Origin: Bacillota bacterium
Lineage (GTDB): Bacteria; Bacillota; Clostridia; Oscillospirales; Ruminococcaceae
Assembly (NCBI GenBank): GCA_023421245.1
Contig: JAEZTV010000010.1
Coordinates: 1 to 64,000 of the forward strand
DNA: 64,000 bases
Direction: 5' to 3'
Of the stretch, positions 15,681 through 23,884 are shown piece after piece (the stretch's first letter is position 1; the number at the start of each line of letters is the position of its first letter). The notes under the pieces are model-generated. The model saw nothing but the letters and a program-made list of their open reading frames with translations, searched no databases and was not told the DNA's origin. Position numbers and translations under genes: made by a program.

Positions 15681-16331
15681 CTACGGCTGCATCCCCATCT
15701 GCCCAAGCAGCGCCACCATTCTGTCCTTGCTAATGACGCCCTCCAGCGTGGTGTACATATGCTCACCGGTTTCCTTCGAGTTATAGTAGTTAAAAATTTC
15801 GGCGCTCCCGTCCGAACCATAAGGGGCGCCCTCAGCGTCAATCAGCACCATCGTAGGCACCACACGCACGGGGAACCGCTTTGCAATATCGGGGTAGCGG
15901 TCGATGTCAATATCCTTAATAATCACCCGGCCGGCATTCTCCGCATGTACCTCCTCAAGGATCGGCGCAAACGCCTGACACGGCCCGCACCATTCGGCGC
16001 CGAACTTGAGAACAATCGGCACACCGTAAGCTTTAAGCTGTTCCAAATCCAACCCGTTTTCCACCGTCATCAGCGCATCCTCTTCGCTAATTTGGTTACT
16101 CTCCCCTTCGGGTGTCTCCTCCGGCGGCGATACGCTGCAGCCAGCCAGCCCTAAATCCTCGTCCGCGCCGGTATTCTCCTGCTGTGACGAATCGGCAAAA
16201 GTCTTTGATATCCACACGCCAAGGCTTTCACCATTTTTAACCAGCCATATCCCCGCAATAATGCACACAAGCGCTATCGGCACTATAATGCGCACCATAC
16301 GCTTTGATGTTGTTTTGTTGTCGTTTTTCAT
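15681..16331 (-). CDS. Membrane-anchored thioredoxin-like protein
   Basis: The protein has 216 residues. Residues 12-30 form a transmembrane anchor (MVRIIVPIALVCIIAGIWL), then comes an acidic Ser/Glu-rich linker to about residue 90, then a thioredoxin domain with FGAEWCGPCQAF (active-site WCGPC) and the cis-proline PVRVVPTMVL. The domain should face outside. With CcdA it forms a thiol-reducing relay. AGGGAG supports the ATG. It lies 32 bases after the ArsR-type regulator. Confidence 0.9.
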   Translation of the reverse strand: MKNDNKTTSKRMVRIIVPIALVCIIAGIWLVKNGESLGVWISKTFADSSQQENTGADEDLGLAGCSVSPPEETPEGESNQISEEDALMTVENGLDLEQLKAYGVPIVLKFGAEWCGPCQAFAPILEEVHAENAGRVIIKDIDIDRYPDIAKRFPVRVVPTMVLIDAEGAPYGSDGSAEIFNYYNSKETGEHMYTTLEGVISKDRMVALLGQMGMQP

Positions 16332-16363
16332 GTTGCTTCGCTCCCTTATCTATGGTGTCGGTT

Positions 16364-16681
16364 TTATCTATCGGCCGTGTGCGCTTCATCCTTTATACTG
16401 TTCATCTGTTCGCAAAAGCGGCATAGCTGTTTGCGTGCCGCATCGAAAAAATCGCGATTGAGCGAATAGCATATCCACGCGCCGTTGCGCCTGCCGGCAA
16501 CAAGACCCGAGCTTACCAAAATACGCATGTGGTAGGATAGGGTCGGCTGGGTGATGTCAAACCGCTCAAGGATCTCACCGCCGCATAACTGCTCTTTGCA
16601 AAGCATGCGCACAATCTCAAGCCGTGTTTCGTCCGCCAGCGCCTTAAGCACCTGCACCGTTTGCACGTCGCCCTTGGTCAA
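16364..16681 (-). CDS. ArsR-family regulator with C-terminal CxxC
   Basis: This 105-residue winged-helix protein has ALADETRLEIVRML and the recognition segment ITQPTLSYHMRILVSSGLV. Instead of the ArsR ELCVCDL metal site it has EQLCGGEIL, with a single Cys there. Near the C-terminus is LCRFCEQM, a CxxC. As first gene of an operon with thioredoxin and CcdA it probably represses that operon and releases it on thiol oxidation or metal(loid) binding; which one is not decided by the sequence. Confidence 0.88.
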   Translation of the reverse strand: MTKGDVQTVQVLKALADETRLEIVRMLCKEQLCGGEILERFDITQPTLSYHMRILVSSGLVAGRRNGAWICYSLNRDFFDAARKQLCRFCEQMNSIKDEAHTADR

Positions 16682-16739
16682 TAGTGTCCCCTCCGCATCT
16701 ACAATGTCCTAATCGGCAAAGAATAATTTCTTGTTTCGT

Positions 16740-16768
16740 ATATTATCACACATATAGAGAATTGTCAA
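16740..16768 (-). promoter_or_regulatory. Promoter of the redox operon
   Basis: On the minus strand TTGACA and TAATAT are separated by 17 bp. The spacer and -10 hold an imperfect ATAT...ATAT dyad, the kind of site ArsR proteins bind, so autorepression is plausible. The start would be about 55 bases before the regulator gene. Confidence 0.75.
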
Positions 16769-16846
16769 TCTCCAAGTATTTTGATATGTTTTTAACATAA
16801 ATAATGGCGTGCTCCTATCAAGCACGCCTTACTGCGTTTTATTCTG

Positions 16847-17275
16847 TTATCTTCGCTTGCAGACCGGGAGCAAAATTCTCGTTTCAAGCTCCTCCGGGTA
16901 AATGCCGCTATCCTCATCGCAGATATGCTGCTCGGCAGTACCGCCGCACACCTTGTAGCGGGTATGCTCCGCAAACCACCTGCAGGCGGCATCGCACGCG
17001 CGGTTGCGGATGCCGTACGGGTCGAAGCGGATCACATCCGCATACAACCGCGCAGGAAACTCATCAATCTCTCGACGGTCGCTTGCAACCTGAACCTGCG
17101 CCTCAATGTCCATATTCTAATACGAGAACCCCCGCGGTACACAATCCGGGTTTCTTCCGCGCGGATAAGGCCAAGGGACTTCATCTTTGCAAGCAGCTGT
17201 TATTCCTCTTGCGGATACTCAAGTCCACGCTCCGTCGAATATCATACTGCAGTAAGGGGCAAAAAGCTTTTACTG
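16847..17275 (-). pseudogene. Broken GyrI-like effector-binding protein
   Basis: The readable C-terminal 88 residues (16847-17113) look like a GyrI-like/AraC effector-binding domain, ending in an acidic stretch and the LETRILLPV strand. Upstream, the same protein continues in another frame as KMKSLGLIRAEETRIVYRGG, so there is a frameshift at about 17110 and an in-frame stop at about 17200. Such domains are usually fused to a DNA-binding head (AraC or MerR type), which is missing. It is read as a decayed regulator. Confidence 0.5.
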
Positions 17276-17276
17276 C

Positions 17277-17768
17277 TTAAAAAATTCCCCCGTTTTCCAT
17301 ATCTGTCTTATTCACAAAATCCATGTGATATAATTTTTCCCAATGGTTTATATTTAACGTTCCCCTTGTAAGACGGATTGCTAAAATACAACAATTTTCA
17401 TCATTCTCATTATTCGCCATATCGTACCACTGTGCAAAAGCTGTGCGAAGTTTGGTTCTTATTTCGGCATTTTTGGGATCAAGCACCCAACCGAGGTTTT
17501 CACCTACTCCATTTGCCGTAAACATCTCTGAACAACCCGCAACTGAAACCTCAGAATTTTGCGCAATTTGCCGCATTTTGTTTGATTTCTCATATGTAAC
17601 GACATAAAATGTGCCGTCTTCATAATAGGCGTCCACACTACGGACAACAGGGCGAGGTTTTCCGTCAGCGCTTGCCTCCCGCGCGATAGTCGCAAGGGAA
17701 ATCACATTGTCTTTGCCGTTGCCAAACTTCTCTTGTATTAGTTTTAATCCTTCTTGGTACATACTCAT
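17277..17768 (-). CDS. Pyridoxamine 5'-phosphate oxidase-like flavoprotein
   Basis: This 163-residue protein has the split-barrel FMN-binding fold: LATIAREASADGKPRPVVRSVD followed by GTFYVVTYEKSNKMRQIAQN. Many such proteins bind FMN, F420 or heme and their substrates are unknown. The sequence is more A+T-rich than its neighbours. AGGGGAG lies before the ATG (ATG AGT ATG TAC). It ends two bases from the decayed regulator fragment. Confidence 0.75.
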   Translation of the reverse strand: MSMYQEGLKLIQEKFGNGKDNVISLATIAREASADGKPRPVVRSVDAYYEDGTFYVVTYEKSNKMRQIAQNSEVSVAGCSEMFTANGVGENLGWVLDPKNAEIRTKLRTAFAQWYDMANNENDENCCILAIRLTRGTLNINHWEKLYHMDFVNKTDMENGGIF

Positions 17769-18297
17769 TTTAAACTCCCCTTTATAAGATAATATAAATT
17801 TTCTGCATTACGTTTAATTTCAATATATCGCAATCTAAAAATTCCTGTGTAAACTTTTGCGGCAGTAAAACGCCTGCATATATTTTTGTTGATCATAGTC
17901 CGTAACGATACCTGTTTCGCTGTTTTTTTATTTCATATCTGCTCATCGTTTCTTTATTACTCGCGTTATTGCGCATTGCTTTCCGATATTTATCTCAACT
18001 CCCGCGCGTATTATATGAACTTTTCCACCTGCACCGCATCAAACACCAGGCGCAGATAAGAAAACTATCCTAGTTCAAATAATACCAACCAAGCCATTCA
18101 TTGTCAATTTAGAATTTTCATCCTGACCGAACAATAACCCCATTCCATCGCAACGGCACAGCATAGGTTCAGATACATGACATAGCCTTAAAACCTCCCC
18201 GATGATGAACATATCGCTCTCCTGTTCTGTCGTTTTTGCGTACGAACCGGTTCATATGTATTGTAACCCTTCACACACAAGAGGAGTTTAAAACTAC
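17769..18297. other. A+T-rich gap without a gene
   Basis: About 530 bases upstream of the oxidase-like gene and downstream of yjbQ. I see no reading frame with a ribosome binding site, no tRNA and no strong hairpin. Confidence 0.5.
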
Positions 18298-18693
18298 TTA
18301 TCCGGCCTGTATCTTTACATAAAAGGTTCTGGTGCGCGGGCCGTCGAATTCGCAAAAGTAGACACCCTGCCATCTGCCCAGCAGCAGCGATCCGTTTTCA
18401 AGAATTACCGTTGTCTGCGTCCCTACACAACCGGCTTTTAGATGCGCCGAGGAGTTACCCTCCATATGCCCATACTCTGCCCTGTCGGGGAATGCCTTTG
18501 CAAGGCCAAGCAAAAAATCGGCCTGCACATCAGGGTCTGCGTTCTCGTTAATGGTAATGCCCGCGGTGGTATGCGGGCAGTAAACAACGCATATCCCATC
18601 CCTTACGCCGCTTTGCTTTACCGCTTCACGCACCTCCACGGTAATATCCTGCATCTCTTCGCGTTTTGTATTTAACCGATAGCTGTACACCAT
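18298..18693 (-). CDS. yjbQ: YjbQ/UPF0047 family protein
   Basis: This 131-residue protein is YjbQ (UPF0047), with CPHTTAGITINENADPDV and GSSAHLKA-like EGNSSAHLKAGCVG. The conserved His and Asn form a metal-like site; weak thiamine phosphate synthase activity has been described for members. The ATG at 18693 is chosen because AGGAG lies 8 bases ahead; the in-frame GTG at 18702 is too close to that site. It is divergent from trmO. Confidence 0.9.
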   Translation of the reverse strand: MVYSYRLNTKREEMQDITVEVREAVKQSGVRDGICVVYCPHTTAGITINENADPDVQADFLLGLAKAFPDRAEYGHMEGNSSAHLKAGCVGTQTTVILENGSLLLGRWQGVYFCEFDGPRTRTFYVKIQAG

Positions 18694-18786
18694 CGTCCTC
18701 ACTCCTAATTATTTTTTTTAAAAAAGGGGTTGAAGTATAAAAACACATTGTTATACTGAATGTAACGGCCGTGTAAAAAAATCCTA

Positions 18787-18825
18787 GCCGTGCGCGTCGG
18801 GTGGTACCACCGGCTGTGTACGGCA
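18787..18825 (+). promoter_or_regulatory. Hairpin in the trmO leader
   Basis: A perfect palindrome GGTGGTACCACC lies at the centre, enclosed by outer GCCGTG...ACGGC arms. It sits just ahead of the AAAGGAG ribosome binding site of trmO. It superficially resembles a T-box core but lacks the AxxxTGGNACCGCG form. Confidence 0.35.
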
Positions 18826-18843
18826 CCAAAGGAGTAGATATCC

Positions 18844-19320
18844 ATGCCGCAATATTCCCTTACCAGCATTGGCAGCATCCGCGTCGATAATGACGGAATG
18901 CGCCTTGTGCTTATGCCACAGTATATTCCTGCCCTGTCCGGTCTTTCGGGCTTTTCGCACATCAACGCCCTATGGTGGTTTGACGGCTGCGACACCCCTG
19001 CCGCCCGCGCTAAAACAAGCGAAGCCGCACCCTATCGCGGCGCACCCGAGACGCTGGGCACCTTTGCCACCCGTTCCCCCGAGCGGCCCAACCCCCTTGC
19101 GCTGAGCTGCTGTGAGATTGCTTACATCGACGCGCAGAACGGCGTGGTGTGGCTTGCTTACATCGATGCACAGGACGGCTCGCCCCTGCTTGATATCAAG
19201 CCCTATACACCCAGCCTTGACCGTGTCGAGCAGCCGGCCTTACCGGACTGGTGCACGCACTGGCCCCGCTGTGTGGAGGCTTCGGGCAGCTTTGATTGGA
19301 GCACGGTATTCCGCTGCTAA
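18844..19320 (+). CDS. trmO: tRNA N6-methyltransferase TrmO (TsaA family)
   Basis: This 158-residue protein is of the TsaA/TrmO (UPF0066, VirR-like) family, which methylates N6-threonylcarbamoyladenosine at position 37 of tRNA-Thr with S-adenosylmethionine. Visible motifs are the N-terminal beta-barrel, LSGFSHINALWWFD, TFATRSPERPNPLALS and LDIKPYTPS. The length is that of the single-domain form. AAAGGAG is 8 bases before the ATG. Two hairpins with T-runs lie downstream. Confidence 0.92.
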   Translation: MPQYSLTSIGSIRVDNDGMRLVLMPQYIPALSGLSGFSHINALWWFDGCDTPAARAKTSEAAPYRGAPETLGTFATRSPERPNPLALSCCEIAYIDAQNGVVWLAYIDAQDGSPLLDIKPYTPSLDRVEQPALPDWCTHWPRCVEASGSFDWSTVFRC

Positions 19321-19350
19321 GCACGATTCACTCCGCAGCTTAAAAAGTGC

Positions 19351-19377
19351 ACCGCTTTGCGGTTAGCGGTTCTTTTT
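19351..19377 (+). terminator. Terminator of trmO
   Basis: ACCGCT...AGCGGT with an 8-base loop is followed by TCTTTTT, 30 bases after the stop codon. Confidence 0.6.
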
Positions 19378-19476
19378 ATGTTGCATCGCTGCAAAGGGTT
19401 AAGCAACTTGTTTCAAACCCCTTGCAGCTGCCGGCAGCAAATGCCGCCGGTTCTTCACCCTGATAAAAGCCACATG

Positions 19477-19513
19477 GGTCTTTCAGCGTTCCGTACGCTG
19501 AAAGACCTTTTTT
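19477..19513 (+). terminator. Strong terminator between trmO and msrAB
   Basis: A 12-bp perfect stem (GGTCTTTCAGCG and its complement, 7-base loop) is followed by T6. It stops transcription from trmO before the convergent msrAB end. Confidence 0.85.
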
Positions 19514-19523
19514 ATGCCCCGTC

Positions 19524-20477
19524 CTACTGCGCAAGCTCAAGCAGATGCCCGTAGCCCTGTGCTTGCATCTCCTCCTTGGGAATAAACCGCAGCGATGCGC
19601 TGTTAATACAATACCGCAATCCCCCCAGCTCGGCGGGGCCATCCTCAAACACATGCCCAAGATGTGCATCACCAATGCCGCTGCGCACCTCAGTGCGCAG
19701 CATACCATGGCCGGTATCGGTCTTTTCCACCACCGAGGCCCCCGCAATCGGGCAGGAAAAGCTCGGCCACCCGCAGCCGGAATCAAACTTATCCGCCGAT
19801 GCAAACAGCGGCTCACCGGTGGTAATATCCACATAGATGCCCTTACGCCTTTCATCAAAATACACGTTGCGAAAGGGCGGTTCGGTAGCGTTTTTCATTG
19901 TTACCGCATACTGTTCGGGGGTAAGCTCGGCTTTCAGCTCCTCGTCGGAGCGCCTGATATAGCGTTTAGCGGGATCAAACGCCGTCTTTGCCTCGGCAAA
20001 CCGCGCACGCGGGATATGGCAGTAGCCACTTGGATTCTTTTCAAGGTACCTTTGGTGGTATTCCTCAGCCGGATAGTAGTTTGAAAGCGGCAAAAGCTCC
20101 ACAGCAATGCGTTTGCGGTGCCTTGTCTGCAAGGTTTCCAGCGCCGCTTCCGCCACCCGCCTGTCCCCTTCATCGGTATAGTAAATGCCGGTGCGATACT
20201 GGCTGCCCATATCCCCGCCCTGCCGGTTGACGCTGGTAGGGTCGATGACTTCAAAGTAGCGTTTCAGCAAAAACGCAAGGCCGATGCGCTCAGGGTCGTA
20301 TACCGTGCGCACCGCCTCCGCGTGTCCGGTGTTCTCGCGGCACACCTGCTCATAGCTCGGGTTTTCGGTGTTGCCGTTTGCGTAGCCCACCTCGGTTTCG
20401 ATGACCCCGGGCAGGCTTACAAGGTACTGCTCAAGGCCCCAAAAGCATCCGCCCGCAAGATAAATCTCGTGTTTCAT
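19524..20477 (-). CDS. msrAB: Methionine sulfoxide reductase MsrA-MsrB fusion
   Basis: This 317-residue fusion repairs oxidised methionine. Residues 1-155 are MsrA (GGCFWG with catalytic Cys11, reducing the S epimer), followed by a linker and MsrB (about 170-317, reducing the R epimer) with GCGWPSF, GHVFEDGP and the catalytic Cys in LRYCINSAS. The CxxC zinc pairs of some MsrB proteins are absent. No signal peptide is visible. Its neighbour trmO is convergent. Upstream lies repeat-rich DNA. Confidence 0.96.
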   Translation of the reverse strand: MKHEIYLAGGCFWGLEQYLVSLPGVIETEVGYANGNTENPSYEQVCRENTGHAEAVRTVYDPERIGLAFLLKRYFEVIDPTSVNRQGGDMGSQYRTGIYYTDEGDRRVAEAALETLQTRHRKRIAVELLPLSNYYPAEEYHQRYLEKNPSGYCHIPRARFAEAKTAFDPAKRYIRRSDEELKAELTPEQYAVTMKNATEPPFRNVYFDERRKGIYVDITTGEPLFASADKFDSGCGWPSFSCPIAGASVVEKTDTGHGMLRTEVRSGIGDAHLGHVFEDGPAELGGLRYCINSASLRFIPKEEMQAQGYGHLLELAQ

Positions 20478-20589
20478 ATTGTTTTCCCTTCTTTCACACG
20501 CAAATGCCGCGGCAAGCGCAGCGATACTGTTAGGTTATCCGAATTCCTTCGCCCTAATCCCATCAACAGCCCTCTCCCGTTAAATCAGA

Positions 20590-21385
20590 AAGCCCCAAAA
20601 GCTTTCCAAATGCCAACCTCGCACAACCGAAAAATCGCAGGTTTCCCCAATGAAAAACTTTGTTCCGCTATATGCCAACCGTAGGCTAGCTATATGCCAA
20701 GCGTTAGCTTGGCTATGTGCCCCGTTAATGCCATCCCTTTTCGTGTATAACGTAGGGGCGCGCATTGCGCGTCCGCATTTTACCTCATCACCCATCGCCG
20801 CAGACAGGGCATGATGAAACAGGCGCAAAACCGCAGGTTTAAGGAAGGTTTCGCCTGCGGGCGAGATACTTTTGTTGTTCGACAAAAGTACCCAAAACCG
20901 AATCAGGGGTGCCCCCTGAACCCCGCGCGAGCAATCAGGCGACAGGTCTTGCGCCCTAATCTGCTATCCTCGGCGCGGAGCAAAAAGCTCCCTGAGCCAC
21001 GGTCGCGATTTCGCTCCACGCAAAACGCGTTGCGTTTTGTTCCCTCGGCTGTTCTTTTGTTGCTTAGCGGTTTCGTCGCCCGATTGCCGCGCCCCGTACA
21101 TGGAAACTTTCCGCACGGCTTACGCCTTTGCCTACATAACCACACTCGGTGCAAAATTTTGCGGGTGCATCTTCTGCGACAGCAAGAGTTAATACACTTA
21201 CGCACGCCGATTCCCGCCCTGTGCATCAAGAAACACCCTGTTACAACCGGATACTAACACCACTGTTAAAAGAACGGCATTATAATTGATTTGCTCACGC
21301 TTAATCCCCGCCCAAGCCTTCTCCTACAGGAGAAGGTGGCATAGTGAATCTTTGATTCACTATGCCGGATGAGGTCAAATTTTTT
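20590..21385. repeat. Mosaic intergenic repeat, copy 2
   Basis: Between msrAB and deoC lie about 800 bases of repeat modules. The part about 20750-20840 matches about 29050-29130 (GCGCGCATTGCGCGTCCG, then GCCGCAGACAGGGCATGATG). The part about 20845-21090 matches about 40990-41310 in inverted orientation (TTTTGTTGTTCGACAAAAG, AATCAGGGGTGCCCCCTGAA, AGCAAAAAGCTCCCTGAG). The palindrome CCTTCTCC-TAC-AGGAGAAGG and a CATAGTGAATC...GATTCACTATG hairpin close it at about 21318-21365. Open frames inside are not supported as genes. Confidence 0.8.
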
Positions 21386-21433
21386 ACGAGAACAAAGATT
21401 TTCCAAGGTTGAGACTTCCCGAGGTCTGGTGGT

Positions 21434-22099
21434 TTAATACCCCTTCGCCTCGCCGTCCGTTAGCAGGGCAACGGCCGAACTTGTACCAATACGCGCGCAT
21501 CCGGCTTCCAGAAACGCTACCAAATCCTCTCTGGTTTTTACGCCGCCCGCCGCTTTTATCTTCACGTTTGCACCTATATGCCGTTTAAACAATTCTATGT
21601 CCGCAAGGGTTGCGCCCGCGGTACCGAATCCGGTGGAGGTTTTAATATAATCCGCGCCCGCGTCGGTTACACAACGGCACAAAGAGATCTTTTCCTCGCC
21701 GCTCAGGTAACAGGTCTCAATGATGACCTTAAGCACGCGCTCGCCCACCGCCTGCTTTACCGCCGCAATCTCGGCAGTAACACGGTCAAACGCGCCGTTT
21801 TTCACATCGCAAAGGTTAATGACCATATCCACCTCATCGGCACCCTTTGCCACGGCATCGCCCGCTTCAAAAACCTTGGTCCGCGCCGTCATATACCCAA
21901 GCGGAAAGCCAATGACAGTGCAGATACGTACCCTGTCACCGTATTTTTGCCGAATGCCGGTGATATAGGCAGGCGGAACGCATACCGAAGCGGTACGAAA
22001 CGTGATGTGCTCCTCACACAGCTTTTGTATCTGCTGCCATGTGCAGTCCGCTTTTAATAAGGTATGATCAATATGTTTTAAAATCTCAGCATTTTGCAT
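21434..22099 (-). CDS. deoC: Deoxyribose-phosphate aldolase
   Basis: This 221-residue TIM-barrel aldolase splits 2-deoxyribose 5-phosphate into glyceraldehyde 3-phosphate and acetaldehyde in nucleoside catabolism. DHTLLK at the N-terminus, EVDMVINLC, VLKVIIETCYL and the Schiff-base Lys in YIKTSTGF (about residue 152) are all present, as is VKIKAAGGV. GGGGG precedes the ATG. It stands alone here; the iunH-type nucleoside hydrolase lies 35 kb away. Confidence 0.97.
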   Translation of the reverse strand: MQNAEILKHIDHTLLKADCTWQQIQKLCEEHITFRTASVCVPPAYITGIRQKYGDRVRICTVIGFPLGYMTARTKVFEAGDAVAKGADEVDMVINLCDVKNGAFDRVTAEIAAVKQAVGERVLKVIIETCYLSGEEKISLCRCVTDAGADYIKTSTGFGTAGATLADIELFKRHIGANVKIKAAGGVKTREDLVAFLEAGCARIGTSSAVALLTDGEAKGY

Positions 22100-22291
22100 G
22101 GTAATCCCCCTGCATTATTTTGTGCGCAATACCCCTTGTTATAACAATCGACGATGTCTGTCATTGCAATGCGGTATCACAGGTTTATCCTATCACATTT
22201 TATCAGGCGGTGTAAAGCATATCGGCCTTGTTCAAGGAACGTTTAAAACTGCGCGCAAACCGCGTGCGTTCGGGTTTTCCATAATTCTCAA

Positions 22292-22320
22292 TTGCGCAAA
22301 CTCTACCCCTGTGCTATACT
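22292..22320 (+). promoter_or_regulatory. Promoter of the FNT channel gene
   Basis: TTGCGC and TATACT are separated by 17 bp, about 65 bases before the start codon. Confidence 0.65.
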
Positions 22321-22384
22321 ACCATTTGGCTGTCAATAATACTGTTTTGTTACCCTGCAGCGGCAGCATAAAGGATGAATGGAT

Positions 22385-23005
22385 ATGTTACATAATTTTA
22401 TAAAAGCTATTGTGGCCGGTTTATGCATCAGCATAGGCGGTGTGGTTTATCTTTCGCTCGAAAGCCATATTGCCGGAGCGTTTTTGTTCTCAATCGGACT
22501 GGTTACCATCTACACCTTTGACCTGAACCTGTTTACCGGTAAGGTGTGTTATCTGCCTGAAAAAGGGCTTCGCTATCTGCCCGAAGTCGCCGCCGTGTTA
22601 GCGGGCAATACCCTTAGCACCGTCGGTATGGGAACCCTGCTGCGCACTACCCGGCTTGCAAAGCTTGTGCCCTATACGCAGGATATGGTAAGCGCCAAGC
22701 TTTCCGATACCCTCGGCAGTACGCTCATCGTGGCGGTGCTGTGCGGGTTTTTGATGAGTATAGCGGTGCTGGGGTACCACAAAATCAAGGATGGCACGGG
22801 CCGGTACCTTGTACTGATACTGCCGGTAATGGTGTTTATCCTCGCAGGGTTTGAGCACAGCATCGCAGACCTGTTTTACTATTCCTTTGCAGGTGCCTGG
22901 GGCGCAAAGGCGCTGCTGTACATCATCCTTATTATCCTCGGCAATCTTGCGGGCGGGTTGATTCTTCCGCTGTGCGGCCGCGTGTGCAACACAAAAGAAG
23001 GCTAA
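22385..23005 (+). CDS. Formate/nitrite transporter-family channel
   Basis: This 206-residue, six-helix membrane protein belongs to the FNT family (FocA, NirC, HSC). GLCISIGGVVYL near the N-terminus and AGFEHSIADLFYYS (with the conserved central His) are diagnostic. The transported anion, such as formate, nitrite or hydrosulfide, cannot be told from sequence. The second ATG (22385) is preferred, since AAGGA is 9 bases ahead of it but only 3 ahead of the ATG at 22379. It is a single-gene unit with its own promoter and terminator. Confidence 0.88.
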   Translation: MLHNFIKAIVAGLCISIGGVVYLSLESHIAGAFLFSIGLVTIYTFDLNLFTGKVCYLPEKGLRYLPEVAAVLAGNTLSTVGMGTLLRTTRLAKLVPYTQDMVSAKLSDTLGSTLIVAVLCGFLMSIAVLGYHKIKDGTGRYLVLILPVMVFILAGFEHSIADLFYYSFAGAWGAKALLYIILIILGNLAGGLILPLCGRVCNTKEG

Positions 23006-23035
23006 GTAACCTCTGCCCGTGATCTCCTACATAGC

Positions 23036-23072
23036 AAAAGCATACATCCAATTTGGATGTATGCTTTTTTTA
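23036..23072 (+). terminator. Terminator of the FNT gene
   Basis: A perfect 15-bp stem (AAAAGCATACATCCA with its complement, 3-base loop) ends in a run of T. Confidence 0.93.
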
Positions 23073-23173
23073 TTGAAATACCTTCCTTTTCATGTTACAC
23101 TTACAGCTAATTCCAAGGTCAATTCTTTTCTGCCGGAAAGGCGCGATTGACTTTAAACACGGGGGTAACAAGG

Positions 23174-23863
23174 ATGAAAACAATCGGACTAATCGGCGGT
23201 ATGAGCTGGGAAAGCACCGTAACCTACTACGAGCTGCTGAACACCGCCGCCAAACAGACGCTGGGCGGGCTGCACAGTGCAAAGGTTCTGCTGTACAGTG
23301 TAGACTTCTTCGAGGTAGAGGCATGCATGTCCGCAGACGACTGGCACGGTGCTGCGCAAATCTTAATCGACGCCGCGCAAAGGCTGGAGCGCGCGGGTGC
23401 TGATTTTGTACTAATTGGTACCAACACGCTGCACAAGGTTGCACCTGCCGTACAGCAGGCGATAGGGATTGAGTTACTGCATATTGCCGATGCGGTAGCG
23501 GATGCCCTGCTTGCAAAGGGCGTTGTCAACGCCGCCCTGCTCGGTACGCGCTATACCATGGAGCAGGACTTCTACAAAACACGGCTGCAGGAGCGCGGCA
23601 TCACGGTGATGATACCTAGCGGCGATGAACGCGCATGGCTCGACAATACCATCTTTAACGAACTTTGTCTTGGGGTTGCGACCGCAGACGCAAAGCGGCG
23701 CATTAAGGTTTTGTGTGAGCGGCTATCGCAAAATGGGGCGGACGGCATCATCCTTGGCTGTACCGAGCTTGGTATGCTGATTACCCAAAAGGATACCGCC
23801 GCGCCGCTGTTTGATTCGGTTACCATCCACGCAAACGCCGCCGCATGGCGTGCGTTTGCATAA
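23174..23863 (+). CDS. Aspartate/glutamate racemase-family protein (YgeA type)
   Basis: This 229-residue protein aligns along its length with YgeA of E. coli: KTIGLIGGMSWEST, GGLHSA, LLGTRYTMEQDFY and ILGCTELGML. Of the two catalytic positions, the second is Cys (about 196) and the first is Thr (about 83, in GTNTLHK), as in E. coli YgeA, where this Thr has been linked to preference for L-substrates. TTG at 23147 would extend the frame, but the ATG at 23174 begins the conserved sequence. A GNAT gene follows closely. Confidence 0.88.
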   Translation: MKTIGLIGGMSWESTVTYYELLNTAAKQTLGGLHSAKVLLYSVDFFEVEACMSADDWHGAAQILIDAAQRLERAGADFVLIGTNTLHKVAPAVQQAIGIELLHIADAVADALLAKGVVNAALLGTRYTMEQDFYKTRLQERGITVMIPSGDERAWLDNTIFNELCLGVATADAKRRIKVLCERLSQNGADGIILGCTELGMLITQKDTAAPLFDSVTIHANAAAWRAFA

Positions 23864-23884
23864 CGAGTGAAAGGTTTTGATACT

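Noticed and set aside
18808..18823. T-box-like GGGTGGTACC in the trmO leader
   Set aside because: The sequence is part of a perfect palindrome and lacks the rest of a T-box (specifier stem, antiterminator bulge, terminator). trmO is not a usual T-box target.
20811..21257. 148-codon frame in the repeat block before deoC
   Set aside because: The sequence is shared with the inverted block at 41 kb, where the frame is broken; composition is that of repeat cassettes and there is no start signal.
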